DNA of 31,468 nt from positions 1-31,468 of the forward strand of contig JAJZIE010000004.1 in assembly GCA_021810725.1 (NCBI GenBank), written 5' to 3'. This document shows, piece by piece, positions 16,930-24,523 of the stretch. Numbering within the stretch: position 1 is the stretch's first letter; each line of letters opens with the position of its first letter. The DNA comes from Bacillota bacterium (GTDB lineage Bacteria > Bacillota > Sulfobacillia > JAJZYS01 > JAJYTV01). The translations under genes were made by a program, and so were the position numbers. Under the pieces are notes generated by a model. It searched no databases, was not told the DNA's origin, and saw nothing but the letters and a program-made list of their open reading frames with translations.

Positions 16930-17386
16930 CTACCTCCCGCTCGAAGCGGAACCCGACCGGGGTTTCGCCACGCTCGCAGGCGATTCCCGCCTGCTGGCGC
17001 AACGCGCGGGCAAGAGCGTCGTCGTAGGGGTCGAGGTAGACAATGCGGCGCACGCGGGCGTTCAGCAGCATCTTTGTGCACTGCAGGCAGGGCTCAGACG
17101 TGACATAGATGGTCGCGCCCTCGGTCGAGACGCCGTGGGCGGCCGCCTGCAAAAGGGCGTTCTGTTCGGCGTGCAGGGTGCGAACGCAGTGCCCGTCGAC
17201 GATCAGGCAACCAACGTCGGTGCAGTGGGGCAATCCCTCGGGCGAGCCGTTGTAGCCGGTGGCGAGGATGCGGCGATCCCGCACCAGCACAGCACCCACG
17301 GCCCGGCGCAGGCAGGTGGACCGGCCGCTCACCGTCGCGGCGATCTGCAGGAAGTAGGCGTCCCAGGTCGGACGCTGGCGGCTCAC
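16883..17386 (-). CDS. dCMP deaminase (ComEB-like)
   Basis: This 167-residue zinc deaminase converts dCMP to dUMP for thymidylate synthesis. The zinc and catalytic motif is HAEQNA (His72, Glu74), and PCLQC supplies Cys100 and Cys103. Additional cysteines near 55-60 (PHCTDVGC) match the second metal site described for ComEB/T4-type dCMP deaminases. GTG at 17386 overlaps the ywlG stop by 4 nt (GTGA). The final 47 nt also encode the start of the MazG-like protein in another frame. Its last 20 residues look unconserved, consistent with C-terminal growth into the neighbour. Confidence 0.92.
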   Translation of the reverse strand: MSRQRPTWDAYFLQIAATVSGRSTCLRRAVGAVLVRDRRILATGYNGSPEGLPHCTDVGCLIVDGHCVRTLHAEQNALLQAAAHGVSTEGATIYVTSEPCLQCTKMLLNARVRRIVYLDPYDDALARALRQQAGIACERGETPVGFRFEREVDVRVGADEGDPSSQT

Positions 17387-17937
17387 CGGCCGGCCTCCTC
17401 GGGGTATTGCGCCCTGGCCCCGCCGATCAACGGCGGACGCGTGCGCGCGCCGACGAGATGCGCCTTGCCGATCGACGTCCGGCCCAGGCGCACTGGTACG
17501 GCCACGGGCCGCAAATGCATGCCGATGAGCGTGTCACCGATGTCGAGCCCGGCCTCGGCTTCGATGCTCGCCACGAGGCAGGCCTCGGCGCCGAGTCGCC
17601 CGTAGTACGCCGCGGCGAGGGCGCCGCCGGCTCCAGGCACGGGCCTCGCCGTGACTTCCCGCAGCCCGCGGGCCCTCGCCACCTTGCGCGGCACGACCAC
17701 GGCGCGGTTCAAATGCTCGCAGCACTGCACCGCCAGCATGGCGCCGACGGCCTCGGCAGCCTGAAGCAGACCGTCGATCAGCTGCTCGCCCACCTCGATC
17801 TGGGGTCTCGTGCCGATGCGCTCCCCCTGTACCTCGCTCGTGGACCCGCCGACCACAACGATGTCGCCCGCTTCGAGACGACTCACCGACAAAAGCTCCG
17901 CCAGCGCCTCTCTGGCCTCGTCCCCATAAGGCTCCAT
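17383..17937 (-). CDS. ywlG: YwlG family protein (DUF436/TIGR01440)
   Basis: This 184-residue conserved protein of unknown function is recognisable by several stretches shared with B. subtilis YwlG: GSTSEVQGERIGT, the QCCEHLNRA motif (around 68-77), AGLDIGDTLIGMHLRPVAVP and LIGGARAQYPEE. No membrane segment or known catalytic triad is evident. The conserved double Cys plus Glu-His suggests a possible metal or catalytic site, which is inference. The ATG at 17937 has AGGAGGGG upstream. It lies 136 nt after the phosphatase-isomerase fusion, and I found no convincing promoter in that gap. Confidence 0.88.
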   Translation of the reverse strand: MEPYGDEAREALAELLSVSRLEAGDIVVVGGSTSEVQGERIGTRPQIEVGEQLIDGLLQAAEAVGAMLAVQCCEHLNRAVVVPRKVARARGLREVTARPVPGAGGALAAAYYGRLGAEACLVASIEAEAGLDIGDTLIGMHLRPVAVPVRLGRTSIGKAHLVGARTRPPLIGGARAQYPEEAGR

Positions 17938-18073
17938 GCCCGCCCCTCCTGCGCAGCCGAAGGCTTATGCGCGATTCTTGCCATCCACCATCCGCTGCAA
18001 GCATGCCACATGCGGCGCGATGATTGGAGATGCGCCGAGGTGCCATGGTCCCTGGCGCCGGCCGCTCACGACG

Positions 18074-18952
18074 CTAGCGCTCGAGTCCGCGGATCTTGTC
18101 GACGCGCGCCTGATGGCGTCCGCCATCGAACGACTGCCTCAGGAAGCGCAGCGTCGCCTCCCGCGCGAGTTCGGGACCTGTGAGCCGGGCGCCGAGGCAA
18201 AGGACGTTCGCGTCATTGTGACGCCTCGCGAGCTCCGCGCCCAGGCCTTCGTGCACGAGGGCCGCGCGCACGCCCTGCACCTTGTTGGCGCTGATCGACA
18301 TGCCGATGCCGGTGCCGCAGATCAGCACCCCGGCTCCCACCTCGCCTGTCGCCACCGCCCGTCCGACCGCCTGGGCGAAGTCCGGGTAGTCGCAGCTCGC
18401 CGGGCTGTCGGTGCCGAAGTCCCTGGCGGGTACCGCCTCCTGGCGCAGGGCCGCAAGCAGTTCGCGCTTGAGCGGGAAGCCCGCGTGGTCGGACCCGAGA
18501 CCGACCGTCTGCAGGTAGAGCCAGCCGTGACGCTGCTTGGCCCGCCGCAGCAGGGCGGTGATGCGGTCGGCCGTCTCCCGGTAGCGCCCCTCGCCCTGTC
18601 CGACCGGGTCCTCGATATCTTCGTCCGGCTCGCCCGCGTACGCGCCGAGGCTGAAAACCCTGCCCTCGGCCTCCGGAAAGCGCCGCCGCACCTCGTCCTG
18701 ATGCAGGCGCGTCATCGTGAGGCAGATTGCGCCCTCGAGCAGTTCAGGGCGCAGACTCTGCGCCCTGTGATCGCGCAGTTCGAGTCCCCGCTCGCGCGCC
18801 ACGGTGCGGGCGGCTTCCGCGGCCGGACTTCCGTCGTAGGCCGCGAGGCCGGCGGAGGAGACCTCCGCTCCCGGTTCGGTCGAACGCAGGATGGCCGCCG
18901 CCAGGGGACTCCTGCACGTGTTGCCGCTGCAGACGAATACGACGCGCATCAT
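18074..18952 (-). CDS. Fusion of YwlE-type protein-arginine phosphatase and ribose-5-phosphate isomerase B
   Basis: One 292-residue frame encodes two enzymes. Residues 1-140 form a low-molecular-weight phosphatase: the P-loop CSGNTCRS (Cys8-Arg14), and the general acid in EDPV (Asp115). Thr12 matches Thr11 of YwlE, the residue that favours phosphoarginine over phosphotyrosine. Residues 150-292 form RpiB, which interconverts ribose-5-P and ribulose-5-P: GSDHAGF (Asp155, His156), ICGTGIGMSISANK (Cys212, Thr214), RRHNDANV (His245) and GGRHQARV. The joint is short (about 140-150). In Bacillus ywlE and ywlF/rpiB are separate adjacent genes. Two ATGs (18952, 18949) fit GGGGAGG; the first overlaps the tsaC stop. 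Confidence 0.9.
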   Translation of the reverse strand: MMRVVFVCSGNTCRSPLAAAILRSTEPGAEVSSAGLAAYDGSPAAEAARTVARERGLELRDHRAQSLRPELLEGAICLTMTRLHQDEVRRRFPEAEGRVFSLGAYAGEPDEDIEDPVGQGEGRYRETADRITALLRRAKQRHGWLYLQTVGLGSDHAGFPLKRELLAALRQEAVPARDFGTDSPASCDYPDFAQAVGRAVATGEVGAGVLICGTGIGMSISANKVQGVRAALVHEGLGAELARRHNDANVLCLGARLTGPELAREATLRFLRQSFDGGRHQARVDKIRGLER

Positions 18953-19941
18953 AACGCCTCCCCTGAGCCTTCCGGCTCCTCCGTGACATGTCCGCCCGCG
19001 GCGCGCCAGAGCCTGTCCCGCACCCCCGCGGCCTGTGGCGTGGCGGGTGGCCAGGCGGCGATCACCTGCGCTCCTGCGGCCTCGGCCTGCCGCAGGGCGC
19101 GATACAGCTCCCGTTGCAATTCGCCAAGGTCTCTGGCCAGGAGGCCCCGGGCGCCGTCGGGAGCCGTTTCCTCAAGGCCAATGTACACCGCCCCGGGGTC
19201 GGCGGACAGGGCCAGGGCGAGCTCCCGCCGCAGCCACGCGTCGCTGCCCGCGTAGAGGTGAACCGGCACGTCCGGGGCGTAGTGGCGGTAGCGCGTGCCG
19301 GGCGATCTTCTCGACCCGGCCTCGCTTCCCACTTCCGCCGCCAGAGCCGCCTCGATCTGCCGGCGATCGATGTCGCCCGGTCTCAGGATGAGCGGCACCG
19401 GCCCCGCAAGGTCCAGCACCGTCGACTCGATGCCCACCTGAGCAGCGGGACCCGCAAGGACCGCCTCGATCCTGCCCGCCATCTCCTCTAGCACGGCCTC
19501 GGCCGTCGTGGGGCTCGGCCGACCGGAGCGGTTCGCCGACGGCGCCGAGACCGGTCTCTGCGAGAGCGCCAGAAGACGCCGCGCGATGGGCTCGGACGGC
19601 ATGCGCAGCGCGACCGTGCCGACCCCTACCTGCCCCCGCGACGGTAGCACAAGCGTCAGGGGCCCTGGCCAGAAACGTTCGACGAGCCGCCAGGCGCGTT
19701 CGTCCGCCACGGCCCAGCGGCTGATCTCGTCGGGCGCGGCGACGTGCACGATCAAGGGGTTGTCGGACGGCCGCCCCTTCGCGGCATAGATGCGCGCCAC
19801 GGCGGATGGGTCGAGGGCGTTGGCGCCGAGGCCGTACACCGTTTCCGTCGGAAACGCCACCAGGGCACCGGCACGCAGGAGAGCGGCGGCACGGGCGACG
19901 CCCGCCGCGTCCGGCGCGATCAGTTCGGTGCGCACGGCCAT
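18949..19941 (-). CDS. ywlC: L-threonylcarbamoyladenylate synthase, Sua5 type
   Basis: This enzyme makes threonylcarbamoyl-AMP from threonine, bicarbonate and ATP for the t6A37 modification of ANN-decoding tRNAs. The 330-residue protein has the YrdC-like domain with FPTETVYGLG (30-39), KGRPSDNPL (55-63) and SAPSANRSG (132-140). A linker SPGTRYRHYAP (213-223) and a C-terminal Sua5 domain follow, so it is the long form, not the short TsaC. The start overlaps prmC by 22 nt. The ATG at 19941 directly abuts GGGGGGAG; the GTG at 19935 has better spacing (6 nt) and may be the real start. It overlaps the next gene by 4 nt. Confidence 0.94.
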   Translation of the reverse strand: MAVRTELIAPDAAGVARAAALLRAGALVAFPTETVYGLGANALDPSAVARIYAAKGRPSDNPLIVHVAAPDEISRWAVADERAWRLVERFWPGPLTLVLPSRGQVGVGTVALRMPSEPIARRLLALSQRPVSAPSANRSGRPSPTTAEAVLEEMAGRIEAVLAGPAAQVGIESTVLDLAGPVPLILRPGDIDRRQIEAALAAEVGSEAGSRRSPGTRYRHYAPDVPVHLYAGSDAWLRRELALALSADPGAVYIGLEETAPDGARGLLARDLGELQRELYRALRQAEAAGAQVIAAWPPATPQAAGVRDRLWRAAGGHVTEEPEGSGEAL

Positions 19942-20723
19942 CTCCCCCCGACGACGCGTTCGATCCCGCCGAGGTCCTCCTGGCGGAAAATGTCCGTGAA
20001 ACCCCGCCGGCTCAAGTTCTCCGCCACGGCGTCGCCCTGGCCGGCGCCGATCTCGAGCAGGAGCCAGCCGCCAGGCTTCAGGTGCGACGGGGCCTGCCGG
20101 ACAAGGCGTCGGATCAAGGCAAGCCCGTCCGCTCCGCTCACGAGCGCCATCCGCGGCTCGCGCCGCACATCGTCGGGCAGCCGCGGATACTCGTCGAGAC
20201 GCACGTAGGGCAGGTTCGCGACGATGACGTCCTGTGGCTCCGCGAGCGGCGCACAAAGGTCGCCTAGCACAAGATCGGCCCGGCCCTCGAGGTTGCGCTC
20301 CGCGTAGCGCATCGCCACCGGCGACTTTTCGACGCCGATGAGCCGAAGGTCCGGGCGCTCCACCGCGATGGCCGCAAGGATGGCGCCGCTCCCGGTGCCG
20401 ACGTCCGCGAGGCGGCCTCCGGCCGGAGCACGCCTGAGGGCCGCCTCCACCAGGGTCTCCGTCTCTGGCCGCGGCACGAGAACGCCTCTCCCCACCTCGA
20501 GCGGCAGCGACCAGAACCAGGCGCGCCCCGTCAGATACTGCAACGGCCACCCGGCGCGGCGCCGCTCCGCGTCCCGCCGGACCTGCCGAAGCTGCGCCGC
20601 CGGAATCTGCCGGTCGAGGTCGCGGTAGATCTCCGCCTGGTCCATGCCGAGACGATGGGCGACCAGGATCAGCATCTCCCTAGGCGGCAGTTCCCGCTGG
20701 TTCAGGAGTTCGCGAAAGGTCAT
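19920..20723 (-). CDS. prmC: Peptide chain release factor N5-glutamine methyltransferase
   Basis: PrmC/HemK methylates the glutamine of the GGQ motif in release factors using S-adenosylmethionine. The 267-residue protein has the N-terminal helical domain with PLQYLTGRAWFW, the SAM motif LADVGTGSGAI (about 105-115), PRPETE before it, and the substrate motif region VIVANLPYV. Here the usual NPPY reads NLPY. The C-terminal domain is otherwise ordinary. The ATG at 20723 overlaps the prfA stop by 4 nt, coupling it to its own substrate. Confidence 0.94.
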   Translation of the reverse strand: MTFRELLNQRELPPREMLILVAHRLGMDQAEIYRDLDRQIPAAQLRQVRRDAERRRAGWPLQYLTGRAWFWSLPLEVGRGVLVPRPETETLVEAALRRAPAGGRLADVGTGSGAILAAIAVERPDLRLIGVEKSPVAMRYAERNLEGRADLVLGDLCAPLAEPQDVIVANLPYVRLDEYPRLPDDVRREPRMALVSGADGLALIRRLVRQAPSHLKPGGWLLLEIGAGQGDAVAENLSRRGFTDIFRQEDLGGIERVVGGRWPCAPN

Positions 20724-21763
20724 AGCAGACCTTTGCGCAAGGCGTCGATCAGCTCGTCGAGGTCTCCGTCAAGGACTTCCGGCAGGCGGTGCGTGGTAAA
20801 GCCGATGCGGTGGTCGGTGACCCGACCCTGCGGAAAGTTGTAGGTGCGCACGCGCTCCGAGCGGTCGCCTGTCCCGACCTGGCTGCGGCGCGCCATCGCC
20901 ATCTCCTCGTGCGCTTCGCTCTCGAGACGCTCCGAGAGCCTGGCGCGCAGGACGCGCATAGCCTTGTCGCGATTCTTGTGCTGGCTCTTCTCATCCTGGC
21001 AGGTCACGACGATGCCCGTCGGCAGGTGCGTGATGCGCACCGCGGACTCCGTCTTGTTGACGTGCTGGCCGCCGGCGCCGCCGGACCGGTACGTGTCGAT
21101 GCGCAGGTCGGCGGGGTCGATCTGAAGTTCGACCTCCTCAGCCTCCGGCAGCACCGCGACGGTGGCCGTGGAGGTGTGGATGCGGCCCTGGGCCTCGGTC
21201 TCGGGCACGCGCTGCACACGATGCACGCCGCTCTCGAAGCGCAGGCGGGAGTACGCCCCCTTGCCCTTGACGGCGAAGATCACCTCGCGGAAACCGCCGA
21301 TTTCGGTCTCCGAGGCGTCCATCATCTCGACCTGCCAGCCGTGGCGCTCGGCATAGCGGGAGTACATGCGCATGAGGTCGCCGGCGAAGAGGGCCGCCTC
21401 GTCGCCGCCCGTGCCTCCCCGCACCTCCACGATGACGTCCTTCTGGTCGCGCGGATCCTTTGGCGTCAGAAGTTCCTGGATCCTGGCGGCAAGTTCCTGG
21501 CGACGGTCCTCGAGCTTTTCCACCTCGTCCTGGGCCATCTCGCGCAGTTCCAGATCGTTCGACTCCTGCAAGAGCGCGCGCGCCTCCGCGATCTCGCGCT
21601 CGGTCGCCTCCATCGCGCGCGCGGCGAGCGCCAGATCCTCCACGTCGCCCTGGCGGCGGCGCAGATCGGCTGCCCGGCCCGGGTCGCGCCAAAGCTCAGG
21701 GTCTGCAAGCTCCGCCGCAAGCTCGTCGTAGGTGCGGATCGCAACCTCGAGTCGTTCGTCCAA
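20720..21763 (-). CDS. prfA: Peptide chain release factor 1
   Basis: RF1 recognises UAA and UAG and triggers release of the finished protein. The 347-residue product has the RF1-type tripeptide PET (187-189, RVPETEAQGR), which distinguishes it from RF2 (SPF), and the catalytic GGQ (231-233, SGGAGGQHVNKTESAV). I chose the TTG at 21763 because GGAGGGAG lies 6 nt upstream and the protein then starts MDERLE, like other RF1 proteins. A TTG at 21784 in the same frame would add seven residues and overlap the Nudix stop. prmC, the modifying enzyme, follows with a 4-nt overlap. Confidence 0.96.
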   Translation of the reverse strand: MDERLEVAIRTYDELAAELADPELWRDPGRAADLRRRQGDVEDLALAARAMEATEREIAEARALLQESNDLELREMAQDEVEKLEDRRQELAARIQELLTPKDPRDQKDVIVEVRGGTGGDEAALFAGDLMRMYSRYAERHGWQVEMMDASETEIGGFREVIFAVKGKGAYSRLRFESGVHRVQRVPETEAQGRIHTSTATVAVLPEAEEVELQIDPADLRIDTYRSGGAGGQHVNKTESAVRITHLPTGIVVTCQDEKSQHKNRDKAMRVLRARLSERLESEAHEEMAMARRSQVGTGDRSERVRTYNFPQGRVTDHRIGFTTHRLPEVLDGDLDELIDALRKGLL

Positions 21764-21780
21764 CGCTGGCTCCCTCCGGC

Positions 21781-22239
21781 TCAAAGGGCCTGGTACTTGC
21801 GGAATTCGTGGATGGCGAAGCGGTCCATGCTGAGGTTCTCGGGCAGCGCGTCGAGCGGGAAGAAGCGCGCCTCGCGGCTTTCCTCCCGGTCCGCCACCGG
21901 CGGAGCCGAGGGCGCGTCGCCGACGAAGAACGCGTTGACGAAGTGCACCTCGTCGCCGTTCGGGTAGCGATGATACATCTGCTCGCCCGAGATGACGCGC
22001 CAGAGCGCAAGGTCTCCGGCCTCGAGCCCGACCTCTTCGCGCAGTTCGCGCCTCGCCGTCTCTTCGAGGCTCTCCCCCGGCTCCATGATGCCGCCGGGCA
22101 ACCCCCAGAGGCCGTCGTCCGCCCTGCGCTGCAGCAGGATCGACCCATCGCGGTCCTGCAGGATGACCGCAGCACCGACAAGGATCAGCGGTCTCGAACC
22201 GACGAGGGCACGCAGCTCCCGCACATAGCCTGCTCGCAT
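21781..22239 (-). CDS. Nudix hydrolase
   Basis: This 152-residue protein hydrolyses a nucleoside diphosphate linked to another group; the substrate is unknown. The complete Nudix box spans about 50-72: Gly50, Glu56, then RELREEVGL with the metal-binding glutamates. The preceding LLQRRADDGLWGLPGG is typical of ADP-ribose/MutT-like members. The ATG at 22239 is preceded by GGGGGAGAGG at 11 nt. The open frame extends to 22578 across rpmE, which is a shadow. It sits between rpmE and prfA, where Bacillus has tdk. Only 29 nt separate it from the rpmE terminator, so read-through or an unseen promoter must supply its message. Confidence 0.9.
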   Translation of the reverse strand: MRAGYVRELRALVGSRPLILVGAAVILQDRDGSILLQRRADDGLWGLPGGIMEPGESLEETARRELREEVGLEAGDLALWRVISGEQMYHRYPNGDEVHFVNAFFVGDAPSAPPVADREESREARFFPLDALPENLSMDRFAIHEFRKYQAL

Positions 22240-22260
22240 GGCGTCAGACCTCTCCCCCGA

Positions 22261-22292
22261 CAGAGAGAAGGGAGGCGGTGGCCCGCCTCCCT
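22261..22292 (-). terminator. Intrinsic terminator of rpmE
   Basis: Immediately after the rpmE stop on the minus strand, perfect 10-bp arms AGGGAGGCGG and CCGCCTCCCT (22292-22283 and 22278-22269) enclose a 4-nt loop and are followed by TCTCTCTG-like pyrimidine-rich sequence. It could act as a full or partial terminator before the Nudix-prfA run. Confidence 0.65.
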
Positions 22293-22493
22293 CTAAAGAC
22301 CGTAGCGCCTCTTGAAGCGTTCGACGCGGCCACCGGTGTCGACGATGCGCTGCTGTCCGCCGGTGAAGAGCGGGTGGCAAGCGGAGCAGATCTCGACACG
22401 CACGTTCTGCTTCGTGGAACCTACGTGATAGACCGCGCCGCAGGAGCAGGTGATGGTCGTCTGCTCGTACTTCGGGTGAATACCTGGCTTCAT
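22293..22493 (-). CDS. rpmE: 50S ribosomal protein L31 (zinc-binding form)
   Basis: L31 binds the 50S subunit and bridges it to the 30S head. The 66-residue protein begins MKPGIHPKY, as in the family. It keeps the zinc ligand pattern CSC (Cys16, Cys18) and CSAC (Cys36, Cys39), the C+ type that competes with a cysteine-free paralogue under zinc limitation. HPLFTGGQQRIVDTGGRVERF is the conserved C-terminus. The ATG at 22493 follows AAGGTGGTG. It has its own promoter and terminator and so appears monocistronic. Confidence 0.96.
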   Translation of the reverse strand: MKPGIHPKYEQTTITCSCGAVYHVGSTKQNVRVEICSACHPLFTGGQQRIVDTGGRVERFKRRYGL

Positions 22494-22584
22494 ACCCTTC
22501 ACCACCTTTGATGCCTGGCCGGACGCAAACGCGGCCGGAATGAGACACAGACAAAACTGCACCCTCGCAGGGCGCCACTCATGT

Positions 22585-22614
22585 ACCATACCACCGGCGG
22601 TTTTTGCGGGTCAA
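22585..22614 (-). promoter_or_regulatory. rpmE promoter with extended -10
   Basis: On the minus strand TTGACC (22614-22609) and TATGGT (22590-22585) are 18 bp apart, and TGG directly precedes the -10, forming an extended -10. The start near 22578 gives a leader of about 85 nt before rpmE. Confidence 0.6.
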
Positions 22615-22632
22615 GCGCGTCCGCGACCGGCG

Positions 22633-23178
22633 TCAGGCGGCAAGCTTCAAAATCAGCAGCACAAGTCCCGTCAGGGCCAGCACACCGCCGGCAAACCGCT
22701 CCGCCCACTCCTCGAGCCACTGGCCGAGTCCGCGACCGAACTGCAGGCCGATCCAGGTCATGACGAATGCGGAGACACCGAGCGCCACAATGGTGAGCAG
22801 CATGGGGAAACCGGCGAGGGCCAGCGAGAACCCGACCGCGAGCGAATCCAGGCTGACGCCGCTGGCGGACAGCAGAAGGCCGACGCCTTTGCCGAGATGC
22901 ATCGCCTTCTTGCCTGGGCGAAATGCCATGACCAGCGTGACGACGCCGACCGCGAAGAGCAGGCCGAACCCCAGGAACCCGGCGGTGTCGCCAAGTCTTG
23001 GCCCGACCAGTCGGCCGATGTAGAGACCCGCCGCCGGCAGCACGGTCTGGAACAGGCCGAAGACGAACGCGACGAGCAGGGCGCGCCGGTGACTCACGCC
23101 CTGCACGCCGATGCCGACCGCCACCGAAAGATTGTCGAGCCCTAGCGAAAGGGCGAGAAGCCATACTTGCCAGTAGAT
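22633..23178 (-). CDS. mntP: MntP-like manganese efflux pump with apparent AUC start
   Basis: This 181-residue membrane protein has six predicted helices in two similar halves. The repeat signature is SLGLDNLSVAVGIG (Asp15) and GVSLDSLAVGFSLA (Asp111); such paired aspartates are conserved in MntP Mn2+ exporters. No ATG, GTG or TTG in this frame lies between the glpX stop and the first helix. The first conventional codon, GTG 23124, would delete Asp15 and most of helix 1. An ATC at 23178 has AGGGGGT at 6 nt, so it is the likely start. B. subtilis ywlD/mntP lies in the same gene block, but between ywlC and ywlE. Confidence 0.75.
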   Translation of the reverse strand: MYWQVWLLALSLGLDNLSVAVGIGVQGVSHRRALLVAFVFGLFQTVLPAAGLYIGRLVGPRLGDTAGFLGFGLLFAVGVVTLVMAFRPGKKAMHLGKGVGLLLSASGVSLDSLAVGFSLALAGFPMLLTIVALGVSAFVMTWIGLQFGRGLGQWLEEWAERFAGGVLALTGLVLLILKLAA

Positions 23179-23196
23179 GCCGAGACCCCCTGGTCG

Positions 23197-24129
23197 TCAG
23201 TTCCCGGGGACGAAGCGGCGCAGGCGACGGATCGTCCCGCCCGCCACCACGAGCGAATGGACGTAGCGGCCGCCGAGGCCGGGTTCCGGCGCCGGGCCCG
23301 CCACCGAGTCGGTGACGGAGGTGGCTGCAAACACGAGATCGTCCGACCGGACCACGTCGGACAGCTTGAGCAGCTTCTCGGCGCCGTCGCCCAGCATCTC
23401 GCGGGCGCGCCGCCTCTCCTCGTCGTTCTCCGGCCTCAGCCTGCACCAGAACTCGCCGCCGAGGCAGCGCACCGCGGCGGCGGTGATCACGCCTTCCGGC
23501 GCCCCGCCCGTGCCGACCACGAGGTCGACGTCGCCGTCCGGCAGGCAGGTTGCGACCGCGGGTCCGACGTCGCCCGCCGCGAGCAGCGTGACCGCCGCCC
23601 CGAGCGCGCGCAGGTCGGCCAGGATCTCCTGGTGGCGCGGGCGGTCGAGGATCGCCGCGCGAAGCTCGCCCGGCTTCTTGCCGAGGGCCTTCGCGAGTCG
23701 GCGAAGGTTCTCCGCGAGTGGCGCCTCAGGGTCGAGGGCGCCCTTCGCCGCCGGACCCGCGCAAAACTTCTCCATGTACATGTCGGGCGCGTGCAGCAAC
23801 GCGTCGCGCGGACCCGCGGCGAGCACGGTCATCGCGCCAGGCCGTCCTTCAGCCGTGAGCGACGTGCCCTCGAGCGGATCGACGGCGATGTCGCACGAGG
23901 GTCCGCCGGCACCGAGTTCCTCGCCGATGTAGAGCATCGGCGCCTCATCCATCTCGCCCTCGCCGATCGCCACCCTGGCGCTCAAGGTCGCCATCTTGAA
24001 CGCGCGGTGCATGCCGTCCACCGCCGCCTGGTCCGCGGCGTTCTTGTCGCCGCGGCCGCAAAGAGGCATGGCGGCGATGGCCGCCTCCTCCGTCACGTCC
24101 AGGAATTGTGCCCAGTACCCCTGCAGCAC
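23197..24129 (-). CDS. glpX: Class II fructose-1,6-bisphosphatase
   Basis: GlpX removes the 1-phosphate of fructose-1,6-bisphosphate for gluconeogenesis. The 310-residue protein shows the family motifs GRGDKNAADQAAVD (25-38), IGEGEMDEAPMLYIGE (55-70) and VDPLEGTS (83-90), which bind metal and phosphate, and GTGGAPEGVITAAA further on. GTG at 24129 has GGAGGTGG upstream. It lies 13 nt after the small membrane gene and 18 nt before mntP, so the three may be one operon. In Bacillus glpX (ywjI) lies near rpmE, with rho between; rho is not here. Confidence 0.95.
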   Translation of the reverse strand: MLQGYWAQFLDVTEEAAIAAMPLCGRGDKNAADQAAVDGMHRAFKMATLSARVAIGEGEMDEAPMLYIGEELGAGGPSCDIAVDPLEGTSLTAEGRPGAMTVLAAGPRDALLHAPDMYMEKFCAGPAAKGALDPEAPLAENLRRLAKALGKKPGELRAAILDRPRHQEILADLRALGAAVTLLAAGDVGPAVATCLPDGDVDLVVGTGGAPEGVITAAAVRCLGGEFWCRLRPENDEERRRAREMLGDGAEKLLKLSDVVRSDDLVFAATSVTDSVAGPAPEPGLGGRYVHSLVVAGGTIRRLRRFVPGN

Positions 24130-24142
24130 GGACCCACCTCCG

Positions 24143-24523
24143 TCAGGTAGAATGCCTGAATCGCTGCACGATGCGCGACACGGTCACGCCGACCGCCCCG
24201 AGCGCCAGGGCGAAGACGGCCGTCGCGAACCCCGTCTCGACAATCAGCACGATACTGCTAAGGGCGCTCTGCTTCGGTTCGAGGAAGAACGTCAGGGACC
24301 CCAGGATCCCCGTGATGATGCCGGCCAGCATCGCGGTCAGGATCGATTGCACCCAGCTGCCCGAGACCTTGAACGCGCTGTAGCCGATATAGCCGAATAC
24401 GACGAGCGTCAGCAGGGAGACCCATACGGTGCTTTGCGGCAGTCCGCCGCGCGCGGCCAGATAGCCGAGCCACTCGATAATGGTCAGGAGGATGCCCCAA
24501 AGCACGCCGAGCTTCCAACTCAT
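24143..24523 (-). CDS. Four-helix integral membrane protein of unknown function
   Basis: I do not recognise this protein. The 126-residue form has four hydrophobic helices (about 3-22, 31-50, 56-80 and 88-116) with short loops, and a basic C-terminal tail (VSRIVQRFRHST). A conserved-looking acidic residue sits in helix 1 (IEWLGY) and helix 4 (VETGF). An ATG at 24583 would add 20 soluble residues, but neither start has a good ribosome site; I prefer 24523 because helix 1 follows directly. It is the first gene of the apparent operon with glpX and mntP and is divergent from murJ. Some Bacillota genomes have small YrvL- or TIGR-type membrane proteins near here, but I cannot name one. Confidence 0.65.
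   Translation of the reverse strand: MSWKLGVLWGILLTIIEWLGYLAARGGLPQSTVWVSLLTLVVFGYIGYSAFKVSGSWVQSILTAMLAGIITGILGSLTFFLEPKQSALSSIVLIVETGFATAVFALALGAVGVTVSRIVQRFRHST

Noticed and set aside
17938..18073. Possible promoter before ywlG (TTGCAG and downstream A+T bases)
   Set aside because: No -10 fits at 16-18 bp from that element, so read-through from the upstream genes is at least as likely.
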